Shown here in pieces: positions 39,001 to 54,680 of a stretch of 64,000 bases of DNA. Under the pieces are notes generated by a model. The model had not been told where the DNA came from and searched no databases. It saw nothing but the letters and a program-made list of their open reading frames with translations. The translations under genes were made by a program, and so were the position numbers. Each line of letters begins with the position of its first letter. Within the stretch, counting starts at the first letter, position 1. The DNA comes from Poecilobothrus nobilitatus (lineage: Eukaryota > Arthropoda > Insecta > Diptera > Dolichopodidae), in NCBI GenBank assembly GCA_947095535.1, contig OX352774.1, positions 261,427,843 through 261,491,842 on the forward strand, in the 5' to 3' direction.

Positions 39001-41158
39001 TCATTTAAGAATATTTAAGTGAATATGACGACCTTTGTTACCGGTTGCATTGAAATATGATACATTAGGTATTCTTTAAATGTTGTTATTTGGGACATAA
39101 ATTAAAACTTTTTCTATTGTATTATACCACCATTAAAATGTGCTCTATGTTATTATATACCACATTTGGTTTGATTTTTTTTTGTTTTTATTGGCACACT
39201 GTAAAATATACAGATTTTCTCTAAAAATTAAAACAGTAGATCCAAATAATTTTTAATTTTTTGATACAATTTCATTTGATGAATATATATCGCAGTCATA
39301 TAAATAAATTTAATGCTCGTAATAAATTTAACATTTATTTTATTTTAGTAAATTAACTAAAACTCAAAATTATTAATTTTTAAATAGGATTCTATTCCTT
39401 GTCATATTCTCATCCCTCGATACCACTCGATGTCTAAGTTATGGAAACAAAAAAAAGGCCTAAGTACTTTTAAAATTAAATGGCTTTCTGAAAAAAAATA
39501 TGCATATTTGAACTGCATATCCTATAATTTTCTATTATTTGAGTTTATTAACTCATTTACTTATCCTTTTTATAATAAACATTATATAATACATTTTTTT
39601 CTTATAATGCGATTTGCAGAACCATTTTACGACCTTAAAAGTTTTTTCATTCGCTTATTCTCAATATTTAGTATCTCAGCTGTAAGAAACGTGTATTGAT
39701 TATTTTGGGAGCTATTTCTTACAAATTAATTTTAAAAATTTCAAAAGCTTCAAAAATAAATTCTAAAAATATGCTATAAAATACAAATAAATCAAATAAA
39801 AGCAGAAGGCAATATGTGAATAAGTTCTGTTTTATTTTTTTCTTAACTTTTCATTACAAAAATCAAAAAAAAAAAAAAAGAAAAACAAAGCTAAAAAAAT
39901 AAAAAAAAATGCAAACAGCAAAAGAAATGAAAAAAAAAAGAAAAGAAAATGTAATTTAATATCCTGTGATGAAGGACATGACGAATAATTTGTGATAGAA
40001 ATACGTTATTTTCCATTTCGTCTTTTTTTTTTTTATTTTTGTTATTGTTGTTTTGTATCAACAGGATATTATATGGAAATAAAGGTCAAACTAATGTTAT
40101 TTGCACATTTTTCGTCTTTAATAACAAAACTGAAAAAAAAAAAAATAAAATAAAAATTATTAATACTTGATGTCCTTTTTATGAAACAAAAATATACATG
40201 TATAATAAATAAAATAGAAATACACTATTGTCTAAAACAAAAACATACATAAAATCATTTAATAAAATAAAATTGCACTTTAACATTGTTTTTAACTAAG
40301 GAAATAAGTTTTACCTTGTTCTATGCAGTTTTCTTTCAATCCCGAAAATATATCTTTTTGTGGTAGAGATCATGTAACTTTAAGATTAAAGTTAATGTTT
40401 GGGAAAACCGATTAGATGTCATGCGTTAAAAATTCAATTAAATTTGTTTGTTGATTTTTTTAAATTTATCTTTGAAAATACATTTGACATGTCAGAATAG
40501 TCAACTGTACATGATCAGGACAGTCAAAAGCGCCTCATTAAATAATAGTATATTCGATAAATATAAATTTGTTGATTTACTATGACAGCGTAATAAAATC
40601 AATGTGGTCCTACGATTAGAGAAGTCAATCAAGGTATATTTATGGCTTTCATTCAGTAGCAGAAACGTTACAGATGGTTTCTATAAGAAAAGAAAAAAAC
40701 AGTAGGTACTAATCTGAGAATTAAAATTATTTATCTTCCAAAAATTTTCTAATGCTATTTTTCTAATAAATTTTTACCAAACACTGTGTATATATATGAA
40801 TGAATAAGTTTATGTAAGTATTAAAATATTTTCTAATTTTAATAGTATATGAATATCTTGGTCAACTAGCTTTTGGAATTAACTTCTAGATATTATATAT
40901 ATAGGGTGTGGTGGATTATTATATTTTCCTTATGCTCAATATAAAGTAAATGAAATTTATTAAAACTAGGAAACTATTAAAGACGTGACTTAAGCTAATT
41001 TTATTTTCCTATTTTTAAACTTTTTTTCTATTCATTTTTTTTTTTTAGTTTTTTTTTTTTGTTTTTCATAATATTTTTATTTTAAGAAATTTTTATGCAA
41101 CCATACAAGCAAATACTCATACATTATATGTGAATATATTATGATTATGGTTATTATG
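33059..41158. other. Long A+T-rich stretch, no supported gene
   Basis: Eight kilobases with no recognisable coding motif. Present are a TA-rich tract at about 35030-35085, several A runs (36180-36200, 36273-36291, 38020-38040, 38820-38838), and a TTAATAAAATATTAG/ACTCATTA duplication at 37170-37220. The frame at 35798-36028 is Lys-rich and only vaguely LINE-linker-like. This could be intergenic or a long intron. Confidence 0.5.
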
Positions 41159-41163
41159 ATGTT

Positions 41164-41183
41164 GATGATGATGATGATGATGA
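41164..41183. repeat. (GAT)n microsatellite
   Basis: About seven GAT units inside a TTATGATGTTGATGATG context. Confidence 0.85.
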
Positions 41184-41749
41184 GTGAAAATGAATGAATA
41201 AAAAATAACATATTTTCGATGAGTATGCTATGAAAAATATTGAATTTATGTCATAACTCATAATATTATTATTACTTTTTTTTTTTTTGGATATCTCATG
41301 TAACTTTCATGACATAAATTTCTTAACTTTCTAAGGGTGATTGCCATTTTATTTTTCTTTTTTCAATTCGGATCCTTCATTTTTTAACGTAAATTATATT
41401 ATCCTTAATTTTTTCTGTTTTTTGTTTTGTTTTTTTATTTCTATTTTCTTGGTTTGTTTAATTCGGAATTAAATTATAAAACATATTTTAAGGAAAATTA
41501 AGGAAAAAATAATTTAAAAAAAAATTTTTATTTGAAATTATTGAAACTTGAAATTAGTTTTTTATTTCCGAGAAATGAAAAGATGGGAAAATTATTAGTT
41601 ATGGGGAAAATTATTAAATATATTACAGAAAATATGTTTGTCTATTGAGAGCTTCAAACTGATGTTAAATTTTTCATTTCTAAAGTAAAAGTTTTAATTT
41701 TTTTTTAAAATAAATTAATTTTATTAAAAATTTAAAACGTTATTCATCT

Positions 41750-42660
41750 AATATTGACTGCGGCTACAGATAATTTCAGAACATAATAGTTCTTTTTCTG
41801 CTTAAGTTATTTATATCTACTACTGGATATCTGCGATCACAGTTTTCATCAGGCTCTCAGGCCTATTCTACGATGCTTGCTAACTAATTTTTACCGTACA
41901 GGGACAACTAATTTCCATCGTTTTGAAACCCGTTCATATTCTGATATTTCTCAGTCACGACATTTGTTTTCTGCCAACACACCTCTTGCTTTCTTTTTGA
42001 CTTTGCGCATTAAGTTTTAGAATAGTATACTATTGTCGTTGTCCATTATTTTAGTTCTTCTTCTGCGCTTGAATGTTAAAAACAATCACACAGTGTTTGT
42101 TTATACTTCATTATTGGTATTGCTTACTCACTCATGTAACCACACTGTTGTTTACTCACTCATTTAACCACATTCTTGCTTACTTACTCATGAAACCACA
42201 TTTCTTTAAATTTCATTGCTTACTCACACATGTAACCACATTTCAAACGTTTCAAGCTTAGAATTGAATCGTATTTTTCCGGGTTCACTCTTCCATCTCA
42301 TAGAAACGTGGCATTTAATAAATCGGATTTTTGTTTAGAGGTTATTAAGTAGGTTATTAAGTTTCGAGGTTTTTGTATTTTATAAAGTTGCTATGAGCAT
42401 ATTCAATTCGGTATTTTATTTCCATATTTAAGTTTCAGTTTTTATTTCGCCAACACCTTACGGATTTTTAAAACTTCATATTCGTTCGATTGTGCCATTA
42501 TTTATGGTTAAGTTTATGTTGTTATGTTTTTTGCTTCTAGAAATAACCATAAACTTTGTTGCAGTGGTATTCATAACCCGAAAAGTCTGCTGCGATCGTT
42601 TACTGAATTTATAAGTTTTTGAAGTCCAAAGTAGTTCAATCCCATGTGTTTAGTTTTCCT
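41750..42660. other. Less A+T-rich unexplained segment containing a 28-bp minisatellite
   Basis: Composition is visibly less A+T rich than both flanks for about 900 bases, a sign of former coding or element sequence. On the + strand a short open run gives RFETRSYSDISQSRHLF (about 41920-41970), reminiscent of LINE C-termini but not decisive. Another frame near 42540-42620 reads NNHKLCCSGIHNPKSLLRSF. No domain is identified. Confidence 0.35.
42121..42241. repeat. 28-bp minisatellite, four units with one 14-base spacer
   Basis: The units TGCTTACTCACTCATGTAAC..CCACAC recur at 42121, 42146, 42174 and 42216. The third and fourth are separated by a 14-base non-matching piece (42202-42215), half a unit long. 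Units differ by a few substitutions, so the array is not brand new. Confidence 0.8.
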
Positions 42661-42661
42661 A

Positions 42662-43253
42662 CTGAAAATATGATGTATGTATGTATATATGACCTATGTT
42701 TTAATTTTAAATTTTTATTTTCTTTTAAAAGGTTTTTTTAATTTAATATAGGAAAACTTATAAAACTTTAATTACTAAATTATAATTTCCTTTGAGATAC
42801 CTATGTATTATAAGGTGAAGTTTTAAAAGTAATTTTTATATATATATATATTTTTTATTTGATACAGTATTATTTTAATATGTTTTGTATTGATATTGCA
42901 ATATTTAAAAATATACAAGGGTTTTTTTTTTTTGGCAAAATGTATCCTTCTTTTGTATATGAATTTTTTTATTTTCAATATTCTTGTACGAATCTGAAAC
43001 ATAATTTTATTTTAAAACTCATAATAAAAATCATATAAATTTTCTAAAAAATTAAAAAAAATACTTTTAAAATGAAATAAATAAAATTTTAAATAAAACA
43101 AAAGAAAACTGAAACAAAAGAATATTATTTTTGAATATTTTTTAAAATCCTTACACAAAAAAAAAAATTATTTTCTATAGACCTCTTATATAAAAATCAA
43201 AAATTAGATTTAAAAAAATTAAATTAAATTTATTAGATTTAAAAAAAAAAAAA
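42662..43253. other. A+T-rich stretch, no supported gene
   Basis: Holds a TA run at about 42837-42851 and poly-A near 43240. Nothing else was seen. Confidence 0.5.
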
Positions 43254-43792
43254 AGGCAAAATGTAAGCCAACTGTTTTTTAAAGCGCACATTTCCAAAAA
43301 GTAATACAAACTGTTTAGAATTGTGACTTGCACCAAATTTGAAAATTTCGTATAAGAAAAAATATGAAAATAGGACTTTTTTTGGAATTTGAAAGGGTGT
43401 AAGTGCGGAACCCTATATAACTAAGAAAAACCGTTAACACACGTAAAATTATATTTCTGGAGCTTTAATTTTTATGTCTTGCCGGAGAAAATGTGTACAG
43501 GTCCCTAAGTTACAGGTGTTTAAAAATGGCAAATTTTAAATTTTTGAGCCCTAATAGCTCATAAACAGAGGCGATCCAAAAACAATTTTTGAGGAAACTT
43601 ATACTAATCCTAAAAGTTATTTCTTACCTCAAAATTTCAAGTCCGTATCTAAAAGCTTGCCGGAGTTATGAAGATAGATAAATCATGCAAATTTTGACAA
43701 ATGGACAAACGGACAGGCGGACAGATGATCGAACGGATATACCGAATAAAACTAATAGACACATTTTTTCCAAATTTTTTTGAAAATGTGTA
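43254..43792 (+). mobile_element. Repeat family B, copy B3 (short form)
   Basis: Closely matches copy B1 over its first 440 bases (AGCGCACATTTCC at about 43282, AATTGTGACTTGCACC, GTTAACACACGTAAAATTA, CTTGCCGGAGTTATGAA) and at the 3' end (GGACAAACGGACAGGCGGAC at about 43703-43726, then AAACTAATAGACACATTTTTT). It lacks the internal double unit with CACATAACGG found in B1. The terminal stem is ACACATTT...AAATGTGT, differing from B1 by a paired change. The frame at 43649-43885 (-) is accidental. Confidence 0.75.
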
Positions 43793-44979
43793 TACATTTA
43801 AATACATTTCAAAAAATTTCGGAAGACATTTCGGAAAAATATACTTATGTGTATAGATATACTTTGTCCAAACCTTTGTCAACATTTAAGAAAAAGTATT
43901 TCAATTTTAACAGGTTGGGTACATATTAAGTAGATCTCATTAACATGTGATCATTTAATATTATTTAATATTTAATCCAACCCCGATCCAAATCGAACAA
44001 CAATTTTATATTAGATTTGATAGAAATCAAGTTTAATGCTGAACTAACAATAAACGCTCTCGTTTCGTTCTCGTCTATACGTAGTTTCGTCTTACGCAAC
44101 ATATAAAATAGGATTCACAATTGAAATTTATGTTTGAGGGAAAATTTATATTTTTATTATAATGTTGACTTTTCTGTATTTTATTTTTTGACTATTTTAA
44201 ATTTGGAGTTGGAAATTAATTTAAAATAATTTCAAAAAAATAAATACATTTAGGTATAAAAAAAAATACTTAGCTTCTTTTTATTTTAATAATATTATTT
44301 ATTTTGACAGCTGAATTTCTATAGAAAGCAAAAAAAAAAAAATCAACTGTCTCCACCACAGGACAGATCGCCACTACACGAAAATTACAATACCAAAATT
44401 TATAGATTTTTTACATAATATCAAAGCAAACTTCTAATAATTTAACAATATTTTGTTTTATTCAATAACAATAATAAGCAGTGAATTAATCGTAAAAATA
44501 TATGTATGTACGTTCATTCATACATCTATTTACATTATTATGTAATGTACATAATTTTTTTTTTTATTCAAAAATATTAGAAGTAAAAAATAATAAAAAC
44601 TGTAAACAAATACAAAACAAACATAAGATTAATATTGAATCTGCTAACAAAAATTTTAGCGCTTAAATTTTACGTCATCAATAAAAGAATAATATGCATA
44701 GATACATACATACATATATAAATTTTTAGAGATATAAAAAATAAAAACAAAAAGAATTTGTTCATATAAATTCATATGGCGTGCTATAATAATATGTATG
44801 AAATTTGAATTTAGGAAAAAAATTAAATAAAAGTTAAAGTTAGTCGGATCAAAAATGTTCTATGGCAAAGTTGTTGTTCTTTACTGGTGTAACAATTTTT
44901 TCTTAATAATTTTTCTCATAATATTTTTCTGTTACGAAATATTCGTAAAAAACTTAAAAATGACATTATAGTAAACTAC
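43793..44979. other. A+T-rich stretch, no supported gene
   Basis: Two small islands of more mixed composition (44040-44105 and 44340-44390) have no recognisable frame. The rest is simple A+T-rich sequence. Confidence 0.5.
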
Positions 44980-45190
44980 TACTTTCGGTTGTCCGATTTC
45001 CTCCAAAAGCTTATCAATCCGAGATATTTACGTCAAAATCTTAATTATGAAATTTTAAAAAATTCCGCTCAGTCGTTTAGGCTGTACACGTATCCACAGA
45101 CATACCCATCACACAAAGATAAGCAACTTTTAACACGGCTGAAAATCGACTGCTTTTATTATAAATACTTTCACACAATTTAATATATAC
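44980..45190 (+). repeat. Possible tail fragment of a dispersed element
   Basis: CCGCTCAGTCGTTTAGGCTG followed by ACGTATCCACAGACATACCC and CACACAAAGATAAGCAAC resembles the generic 'TCCGTCCAGTAGTTT...ACA(A/G)ACA' tails of insect interspersed repeats that I recall. There is no second copy in this window. The overlapping 64-residue frame (44989-45183) is probably fortuitous. Confidence 0.3.
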
Positions 45191-48100
45191 ATTTCAACTT
45201 TACTGTGACAACTGGTTCCATATATAAAGAGCGAACGAAAGTGTTCATTGTAGATGCTGCATAAATGAATAGATTTTTTAATTTGAATGAATTTGACATT
45301 TCAATTGACTATTATTTGAAATTGACATTTCATTTAATTTTTAAGAAAAAATCATAAGGATTATGATTATATTTATACTTTTAAAAAAGTAAACATTTAA
45401 AAATCGTTGAAATAATGAAAGTAGTAATGTAAATTATTTATAATTTTCATTCCATTTATTTTCTTTTTGTGCTATACTTTGCAAATTAATAGTTGTGTTC
45501 AATATAATGAATGCAAATCCTAAGTTTAAAACAGGATGTTGAAATGTTCAAATCTTGCTACGTCTTAGTTAAAGTTTTTTAGTAGTATTTTTGGAATGAA
45601 TGAAAAATATTTTTATATACATATTTAATTTATACAAAGCTTTATAACTTTTAACAGAATTTTAAATTTAACTAAGCTTAACTTAGCTTTCTTTTTTGTT
45701 GGGGTTAAGAAGCGATTTTAGAATTTAAAAATTTTTCTTTAAGTTTAACTAATTGTTTGATTTTTAAAGATTTTTTTTTTTTTGAATTTTATGATACATA
45801 TTTAGTTTCATTTATTTCATTTATTAGATGTCTTTAAAACAAACAATTGCTATGTAAAGTTAAATATATCAAAACTTTTTTTAAAATTTTAAAATTTTTG
45901 CCTGTTAGTGTTAGAAGTCCTTGTGTAAATATAGTCGTTTTTTTTTTTTTTTTTGAGTTTTATTTTACAAATTTTTTTGGTTTTGGTTTTTGTTTTTTTT
46001 TTTTTTGGAAACTTTTGCCACAATAAAGAAACCTTTAAACAATATTCGAAAGGATTTTTGATTAGTATAATACATGGAGTCCTTTTTTCTTTTAATTTTA
46101 TTTTTATTTTTGAGTTGGTTTTCATATCTTTTTCATACTTTTTTGTTTTTTTTAAATTTCAAATATGTATTGGTCCATAATTAAACCAAAAAATCTGTTC
46201 TTTGCGGTCATATAAAGAGATTTCTATTTGCTTCCCAAAGAACAACTATAAAAACTTTTAACTCATTTTAAAAAGATTTTACAGTTAGGATTAGAAACTA
46301 AACTGAAAAGAAAAATAAATATCTAAAAATCTTCTACTTTTTTATTGTATTTTATTTTCTATTTCTATCTCTGTTTTCTATTTTTATCTGTTTTTTTACT
46401 GTTTTTTACTGTTATCTTTTTTAGACTATTATGTTTCAAATTTACAAGAAAGATAAAAATTAAGGGATTGAGTTTATGGTTATCATTTCAGAATTATATA
46501 TTATTTTACGTATATTATAGTTTGTCTTAAATTTAAAAGATATTTAAAAGTAATTAAGTATATAAAAAATTAAAAATGTCTAAATTAATTTAGAAATAAA
46601 GTAGAAAGAATAAAAGCTTTGAAACTGATAACCGGAAGTGAAGTTTTCATAAAAACTAAAAGCCAAAACTGTATAACAACCTAAAATGGTTTTGATTAAG
46701 CAGAACAGATTGTCTAACTTAAAATCAAAGTAAAAAAAAAAATTATAGTTCAAATATTTTATAGAAAAAGAAAAATATCTAACATAAACAACTAACAAGT
46801 TTTCTTTCAACAGACAAATAACTTATAGTAATGAAAAGTTATTTTTTCTTCTTTTTTTTTTTTTTTGATTGAATCTAAATTCATACAAACAAACAAACAA
46901 AATTTGTGATGAAAATTTTATGAAATGGTAAAAAAAAAATTTGAAAGAAAAACTGGACAATTGAAGAGAATAATGGTGACCGATAATCCGGATGTAGCTT
47001 TGTAACACTTATATTTATACTCCAAAACTAAAGTATTTAACCTTCGTTAGAGAAAATTAAATTTTACATTAGGTAAATACAGAAGGGAGTGTAAGTCTAA
47101 AATATAATAAGAAGAAAATATAGGCCGAAATTATTGTCAGAGGGTAAAGACATATAGAAATTTTTAATGCAGATTCCAATTAGTATTATGCACATTATAT
47201 TCTTCTTTAGTTTATTCTGTATTTTTAATGAGAATTTTAAAACATTTTTTTATCTACAATTTTCTTATCTACACTATGAAAAATTCAAAAAGGAAAAATT
47301 TTCTAATGTTGTCATGTTATATTCTGTAATCGAATTTTCATTTATTTAAAAGATGTGTCTTATATAAAATACGATTTATTTCAACTATTATTCAAAAAAA
47401 AAAAAAAAAACTAAAAGTTGAATTAAAGATTATTCAATATGTCGTTTCTTTCTATTTTATTCTTTTAGTTTTCCATTTGTACTTTTTTGTTTTCATACAA
47501 TTTGAAGTAATTTTTAAAATAGGCCCAATGAAAAAATAAAAAGGATTCAATACAAAAATATTTTTGTTTACTTATCTTGATTTTTATATGTGAAGGGGAG
47601 GGTGGGAGGTTTTGAAACGTAATCTTGAAATACATTTTCAAATTTTTTACAGAGAAAAATTTCGAAAATCGAATATAAGATAAGATATTTTTTATCACTA
47701 TTCTATATATTATCTACTTCTGAATTTTGGAATTTTGAATACATTGAAAGTTTGTACATACATAGGGTATGTGTTTTATTTTATGTGGTCGGGATTTTAG
47801 ATTTTTCATTTTGTAAAGATTACCAAAGTTTTTGATTTCGGAAAATTTGAAAATTTAAAAAATAATGAACTTTACAAAAATGATGAAAAATTTTGAAAGA
47901 AAAAAACAAACTGAAAAGTAAAAGAAAACAAAAAGGATTTGAAAAGAAAAGAAATGACAATATAAAACTAATCTAGAAAAGGAGTATTCAAATTCAAATA
48001 AAAAGAAAAATTGTTGAAGTTTTTTTTTTCATAATGCAAAAAAAAAAAAAAAACAAACAAATAAACAATAAAAAGAAAAGCAAAACAGAATAATATAATA

Positions 48101-50560
48101 AAATTTTAAAAGAAAAGAAATTCAAATATCGTTATGTTGCCATCTTTTATTTTAATATCCGAAAAGAAATTTAAATATATTACCTTTTGAGGTTTCCGAT
48201 TCTTTTCGAATATGTATTGTTAATGTTGGGGTGTTTTTTTTTTTTTCATATACATTTTATATTTTTCAGATTTTTACTCCTTGCTATGTTTGTGAATTCC
48301 GAATTTAATCGAATCAAATTTTTGGACATATTATACTAATGTACCTTTTAGTGGAGATACCAACTATATTATTTTGATTGAATTATTAAAAGTTTAAATA
48401 GGCAGTTGGTTTAGAACTGAACAAATCTTGTGGAAAATTTACCTTTTATTTGTGAAACAAAGAAGAAACGAACATTATATGAACATGAATTCAGGTGATA
48501 TATTTTAAAATTTGAAACCAAAGATGGTGAAGTGGTTTTAAATATAATGTATATTTAAAAGAAATGTAAAATCTTTTCTTTTATGTTAAAAAATAGAATG
48601 AAATGAATGAAGTTTTACCGCGAAACTTTTCATAATTTATTTTATGATATTTAATTTTTTTTTATTATTTTTTGTATTTTGTTGTAAGTTATTCTTACAT
48701 GAATATATGTAATATATTCACCATATATGTAATATATCTTTATTTAAATAGGACTAAAAAATATATTAAAAGTTTTTTGTATTTAATTTTATATAAAAGT
48801 AAAAGTTTTAAAACTATAAAAGTTAAAGTTGTGGTATTGAAATTTCAAAGAATTGCACATATATTGTAATATGTACATATATATTGAAATACGGGGAAAT
48901 ATATACATATATATATGTATATATACTTTCAAAATTCAAATTCATCCTAAAAGGTTAAATTTAAATTTTAGCAATAGAAAATGTCTAATTCAAATACAAA
49001 ATAAAAAGTTTTTACATGTGGCAAAGACCTAAGCATTTCGGAAAATTATTTCGGTTTTGTTGTGGAAAAAGAAAAGGAAGGGTTTATCTTTTTGTACTTT
49101 GTGGAAATTGTCATATTATTTAAATTTTTTTTTTTTTTTTTTTGAAAATTTTAAAACAAAGTTTTATTTAATATTGAAATAAAAGTCGGTTTTCTTTTGT
49201 ATTTTTTCTAGAAGTTTTTTTTTTTTTTGTAAAATTTGAAATAAATTTTCAGTGTTACCAGATGTAAAAAAATGTAAAAGTTCTAGTAGACATAAAGTTT
49301 TAAAAGGAATGTAACAGAAAAAAAATTTTAAAAACATTTCGAAGAATTTCATTAGATTTAATTTATTCTTATAAAAAAAAGAAAATCTTTAATGTGAACT
49401 GGTATTGTCAGCTGGAACACCTTGTAATGTGTACATAGGTAATTTTTGAAAAATGCATTACACATGATCAGTTTTTTGAAGAAGATAAGAATTAAAACAA
49501 GATTAAATTAACAAAATATTAAAAGTAAAAACCCATAAAGATGCATGATTTAAGTTTAACGTTTTTTTGCTTAGAATTCATGCTAAATATTTAATTTTAA
49601 TCACATTTTATTTTTAATTGTACTTAATAATTACTTAATTCATATTTTCAATAAATGATTTCATCCATTTTCTATGAAATCTTTAATGTTCTTTGTAATG
49701 AAATTATTTATCTTAACAAAACCTGTCACTTTCCCACAATTTATATTTTAATGTGATGTAAATGTTACGGCTAAAAGAGATAATTTAATACAAGTTTAGG
49801 CTTATATATGGCTTATCTTTCTAATATTTTAACTTTACAATTAAACTTTTTCAAAAAATAAATTTTGCGTATACAACAAAACAATTCTAACAAAACAATA
49901 AATTATTTCTTCAAATTGATTAATTTTTTTTAGTAAATATTTATAGTTATAGTTTATAATCAATTTCATAATTAAGACCCAACATACTAAAATGTAGTAG
50001 CATATACTTAATATGTATATATTTAAAATAAAATAAAATAAATATTTTTAGTTATTGAAGTACGTACTTTATAGATTATACTTCATACATAATTGTTTGT
50101 GTAACTGACGATAACGGGTAATAAATTACAGTATTATGACTTAGCGTCTTATATTTAACAACTTGCACAGTATATTTTCATTTTTAATTTAAATTTAATT
50201 CATAAATAGAGAACAAAACTTAGAAAACAATTTATGGCACTTTGATATTTTCTTAATATCAGATTTTTTTTGTCCTGAATAAATAAGAATTTTAAGCGAA
50301 GATACTCTTAATTAAGATTAAGTTTTTAGATGCGAGATTTTAGAAAAATTCTAAGTTAGAATTTTAAGTTTTTTGTCTTTGTCGCACTAACGTATAGAAA
50401 TGTCAAAAATAATTCTTTAAAATTATTGGCAAATAACTAATTTTTAAAAAATTGTTTTTTTTTCTTTATAAATATTTGCACTGCAAAATAATTAATGCCG
50501 TGCTATTCAATTAATGTTTACTTAACTTATCATTTAGATAAAATAATAATTTTAAAATTA
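45191..50560. other. A+T-rich upstream region of the maltase gene, no other gene seen
   Basis: Dominated by poly-T and poly-A tracts and a TA-rich hairpin-prone segment at about 48850-48930. Small Phe/Tyr-rich and Lys-rich frames are composition artefacts. A short stretch at 47580-47612 (GGGGAGGGTGGGAGG) is an isolated purine-rich run. Confidence 0.5.
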
Positions 50561-52864
<2,304 letters not shown>

Positions 52865-52874
52865 AGAGATCATC

Positions 52875-52880
52875 AATAAA
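52875..52880 (+). terminator. AATAAA polyadenylation signal of the maltase gene
   Basis: AATAAA begins 11 bases after the stop codon, followed by an A+T-rich tract with T runs. It implies a very short 3' UTR. Confidence 0.55.
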
Positions 52881-54223
52881 ACTATTACATTATTGAAATT
52901 AATTTTTTTTTTAATACGTATATTTCTTTTTTGCTAGAGTGAAATTGTAATTGAAAAATTTAAAACTTTTCCATTTAAAAAATAAGAAAAAATTTAAAGT
53001 TAAATGATTTTTTTTTGTTTTGTTTATTACTTTAGGTAGCACAGGGCCTACGCAAATGCTCTCTATTTTTTCTGTTTTGCCAAAATTCTTTTACTTTCAC
53101 TCTAAGACTTTTACTTCGTTTTAACTCTCTCGAGACGCTTCTTCTATAATAAATTCTGTCTTCCATGATTCCAGTTTATCGCATTTACTTCACATGAATT
53201 ATATATTTTTTTTACATTAAATTTAAGAGAATGAATTGATTTAACTTTTATTTTTAAATTAAAATTTTAACACTAAAGTTACTCATAATATTAATCATAA
53301 TGATATGTTATTTATTGTAAACATTATAATTTTTTAATTCCTATCAAAAATTTAATTCTCAAAAATAATAGAATTTCTATAATAAAAGAAATTATAATTT
53401 TTTCTCAAATGACATTTAGACATTTCCTTTTTAAATAACTAACAAACCGTACTGAATTATTCTGCTGTTTTAATTGACTTCTGCAAAACATAAGTGAAGT
53501 CAGTGTCATTGGATTTTTTTTTTGTATTGTATAAAAAAAAAAACAGTAAGGATAAAGAAAGCGATCAAATTTAATTTTGGTTATGTCACGTGTTCGCAAT
53601 TTTATAAAAGTTTATTAAAGCATTATAATATAATATGTATGTATATGGGCTCCTACATATAAAAGTCTATTATCAAAAAAAGTTAAAAAACTAAAAATGA
53701 AAAGTATTATTCTAAGGGGCATTAGAGTTTTTGGTAATTTTTTTGTTTTGTTAAAAAAATATCCATCTATACAAATTTAAAGCACAAAAAAAAAAAACAT
53801 TGCTATGATTTAGTAGCACTCAAGAGTGCAATAAAAATTTTAAACAAAAATAGGACGATGCTGCATAAATTTTGATGCCCTTGTTATAATTTTTATTTTA
53901 TTTTGTTGTTTTTAAAAGTGATTTTTTCTACAAATTCCATTTAGTTTATTATCATTTTGACAGGTTCTCTTGAAAGTGATTAGACACATTATGAAATAAA
54001 ACAAAATTATAAATATTTAATTGAAGAAAATTTCTTGTAATTTTTGAGACAAACTAATTTTTAAAAGAAGTAATTTTCATTTTAATCCTTCCAATATATT
54101 CATTAGCTACCCACATTTCCCAATTTTTTTTTATTCTTATTCCTTTCTATTTTCTCCAAACCCCAAGCCAAACAGTAAATTTAACTTGGAACCATAAGTT
54201 CTAACTTAATATTTAGTTTAAAT
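52881..54223. other. A+T-rich stretch downstream of maltase, no supported gene
   Basis: The segment at 53037-53180 is less A+T rich (GGTAGCACAGGGCCTACGC, TCTCTCGAGACGC) but has no open frame or second copy. No other feature was seen. Confidence 0.45.
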
Positions 54224-54325
54224 GGGAGGTAGCGTTTGGTTCGTTCTAATTCAACATTAGAAAAGAAATTTTGCGGATTGATCTCATTGGTGTCTTTCGA
54301 GATTTCCTCCTAACCCAGCAAAAAA
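54224..54325 (+). repeat. Short SINE-like family D, copy D4
   Basis: Starts GGGAGGTAGCGTTTGGTTCG and ends TGGTGTCTTTCGAGATTTCC then TCCTAACCCAGCAAAAAAC. The head and tail match copy D5 (GGGAGGTGATGTTTAGTTGG ... GTGTCTTTCGATGATTCCC). Confidence 0.6.
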
Positions 54326-54449
54326 CAAGATTATTATAATGAATTTCAATTATTGTTTTAATTAAGTTTTAATAATCCTGAGAAAACTATCGAAACTCGA
54401 ACATTTTCTGAAACAAATCTGAAAAAGTTGGACGCGTTTTAGAAGTTGG

Positions 54450-54680
54450 TTTGATTATATAACAAAACATACAGAAATACACGTCAGAAATACAAAGATG
54501 AAGATAGTTGGTAGTAGAAAAATATCTTGGGTTAAAAACTTAAGACAACTGTTCAATAAGAGCAACAGATTAATTATTTAGATCAGCAGTAGATAAAGTC
54601 AAAATTATTGTCATGTTCGCAAACGCCCAAAGTAGATAGAGCACAGAAAGAAGAGAAGAGAAGAATATGAAATCACAACT
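54450..54680 (+). mobile_element. LINE 3' end fragment (C-terminal ORF2 remnant)
   Basis: In one frame (about 54498-54550) the sequence gives GSRKISWVKNLRQLF. After a shift it gives LFRSAVDKVKIIVMFANAQ (about 54556-54630). This is the widespread non-LTR C-terminal signature (GRR..SWL.NLR.W.......LFR.A.D......M.ANL). Stops and a shift show decay. There is no RT upstream, so it is a 5'-truncated copy. It follows copy D4 by about 130 bases. Confidence 0.62.

Noticed and set aside
39430..39699. 89-residue open frame
   Set aside because: Aromatic and Ile-rich composition expected of A+T-rich noise; no motif, no splice context.
45889..46180. Overlapping Lys-rich and Phe-rich frames on opposite strands
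   Set aside because: Both arise from poly-A/poly-T tracts.
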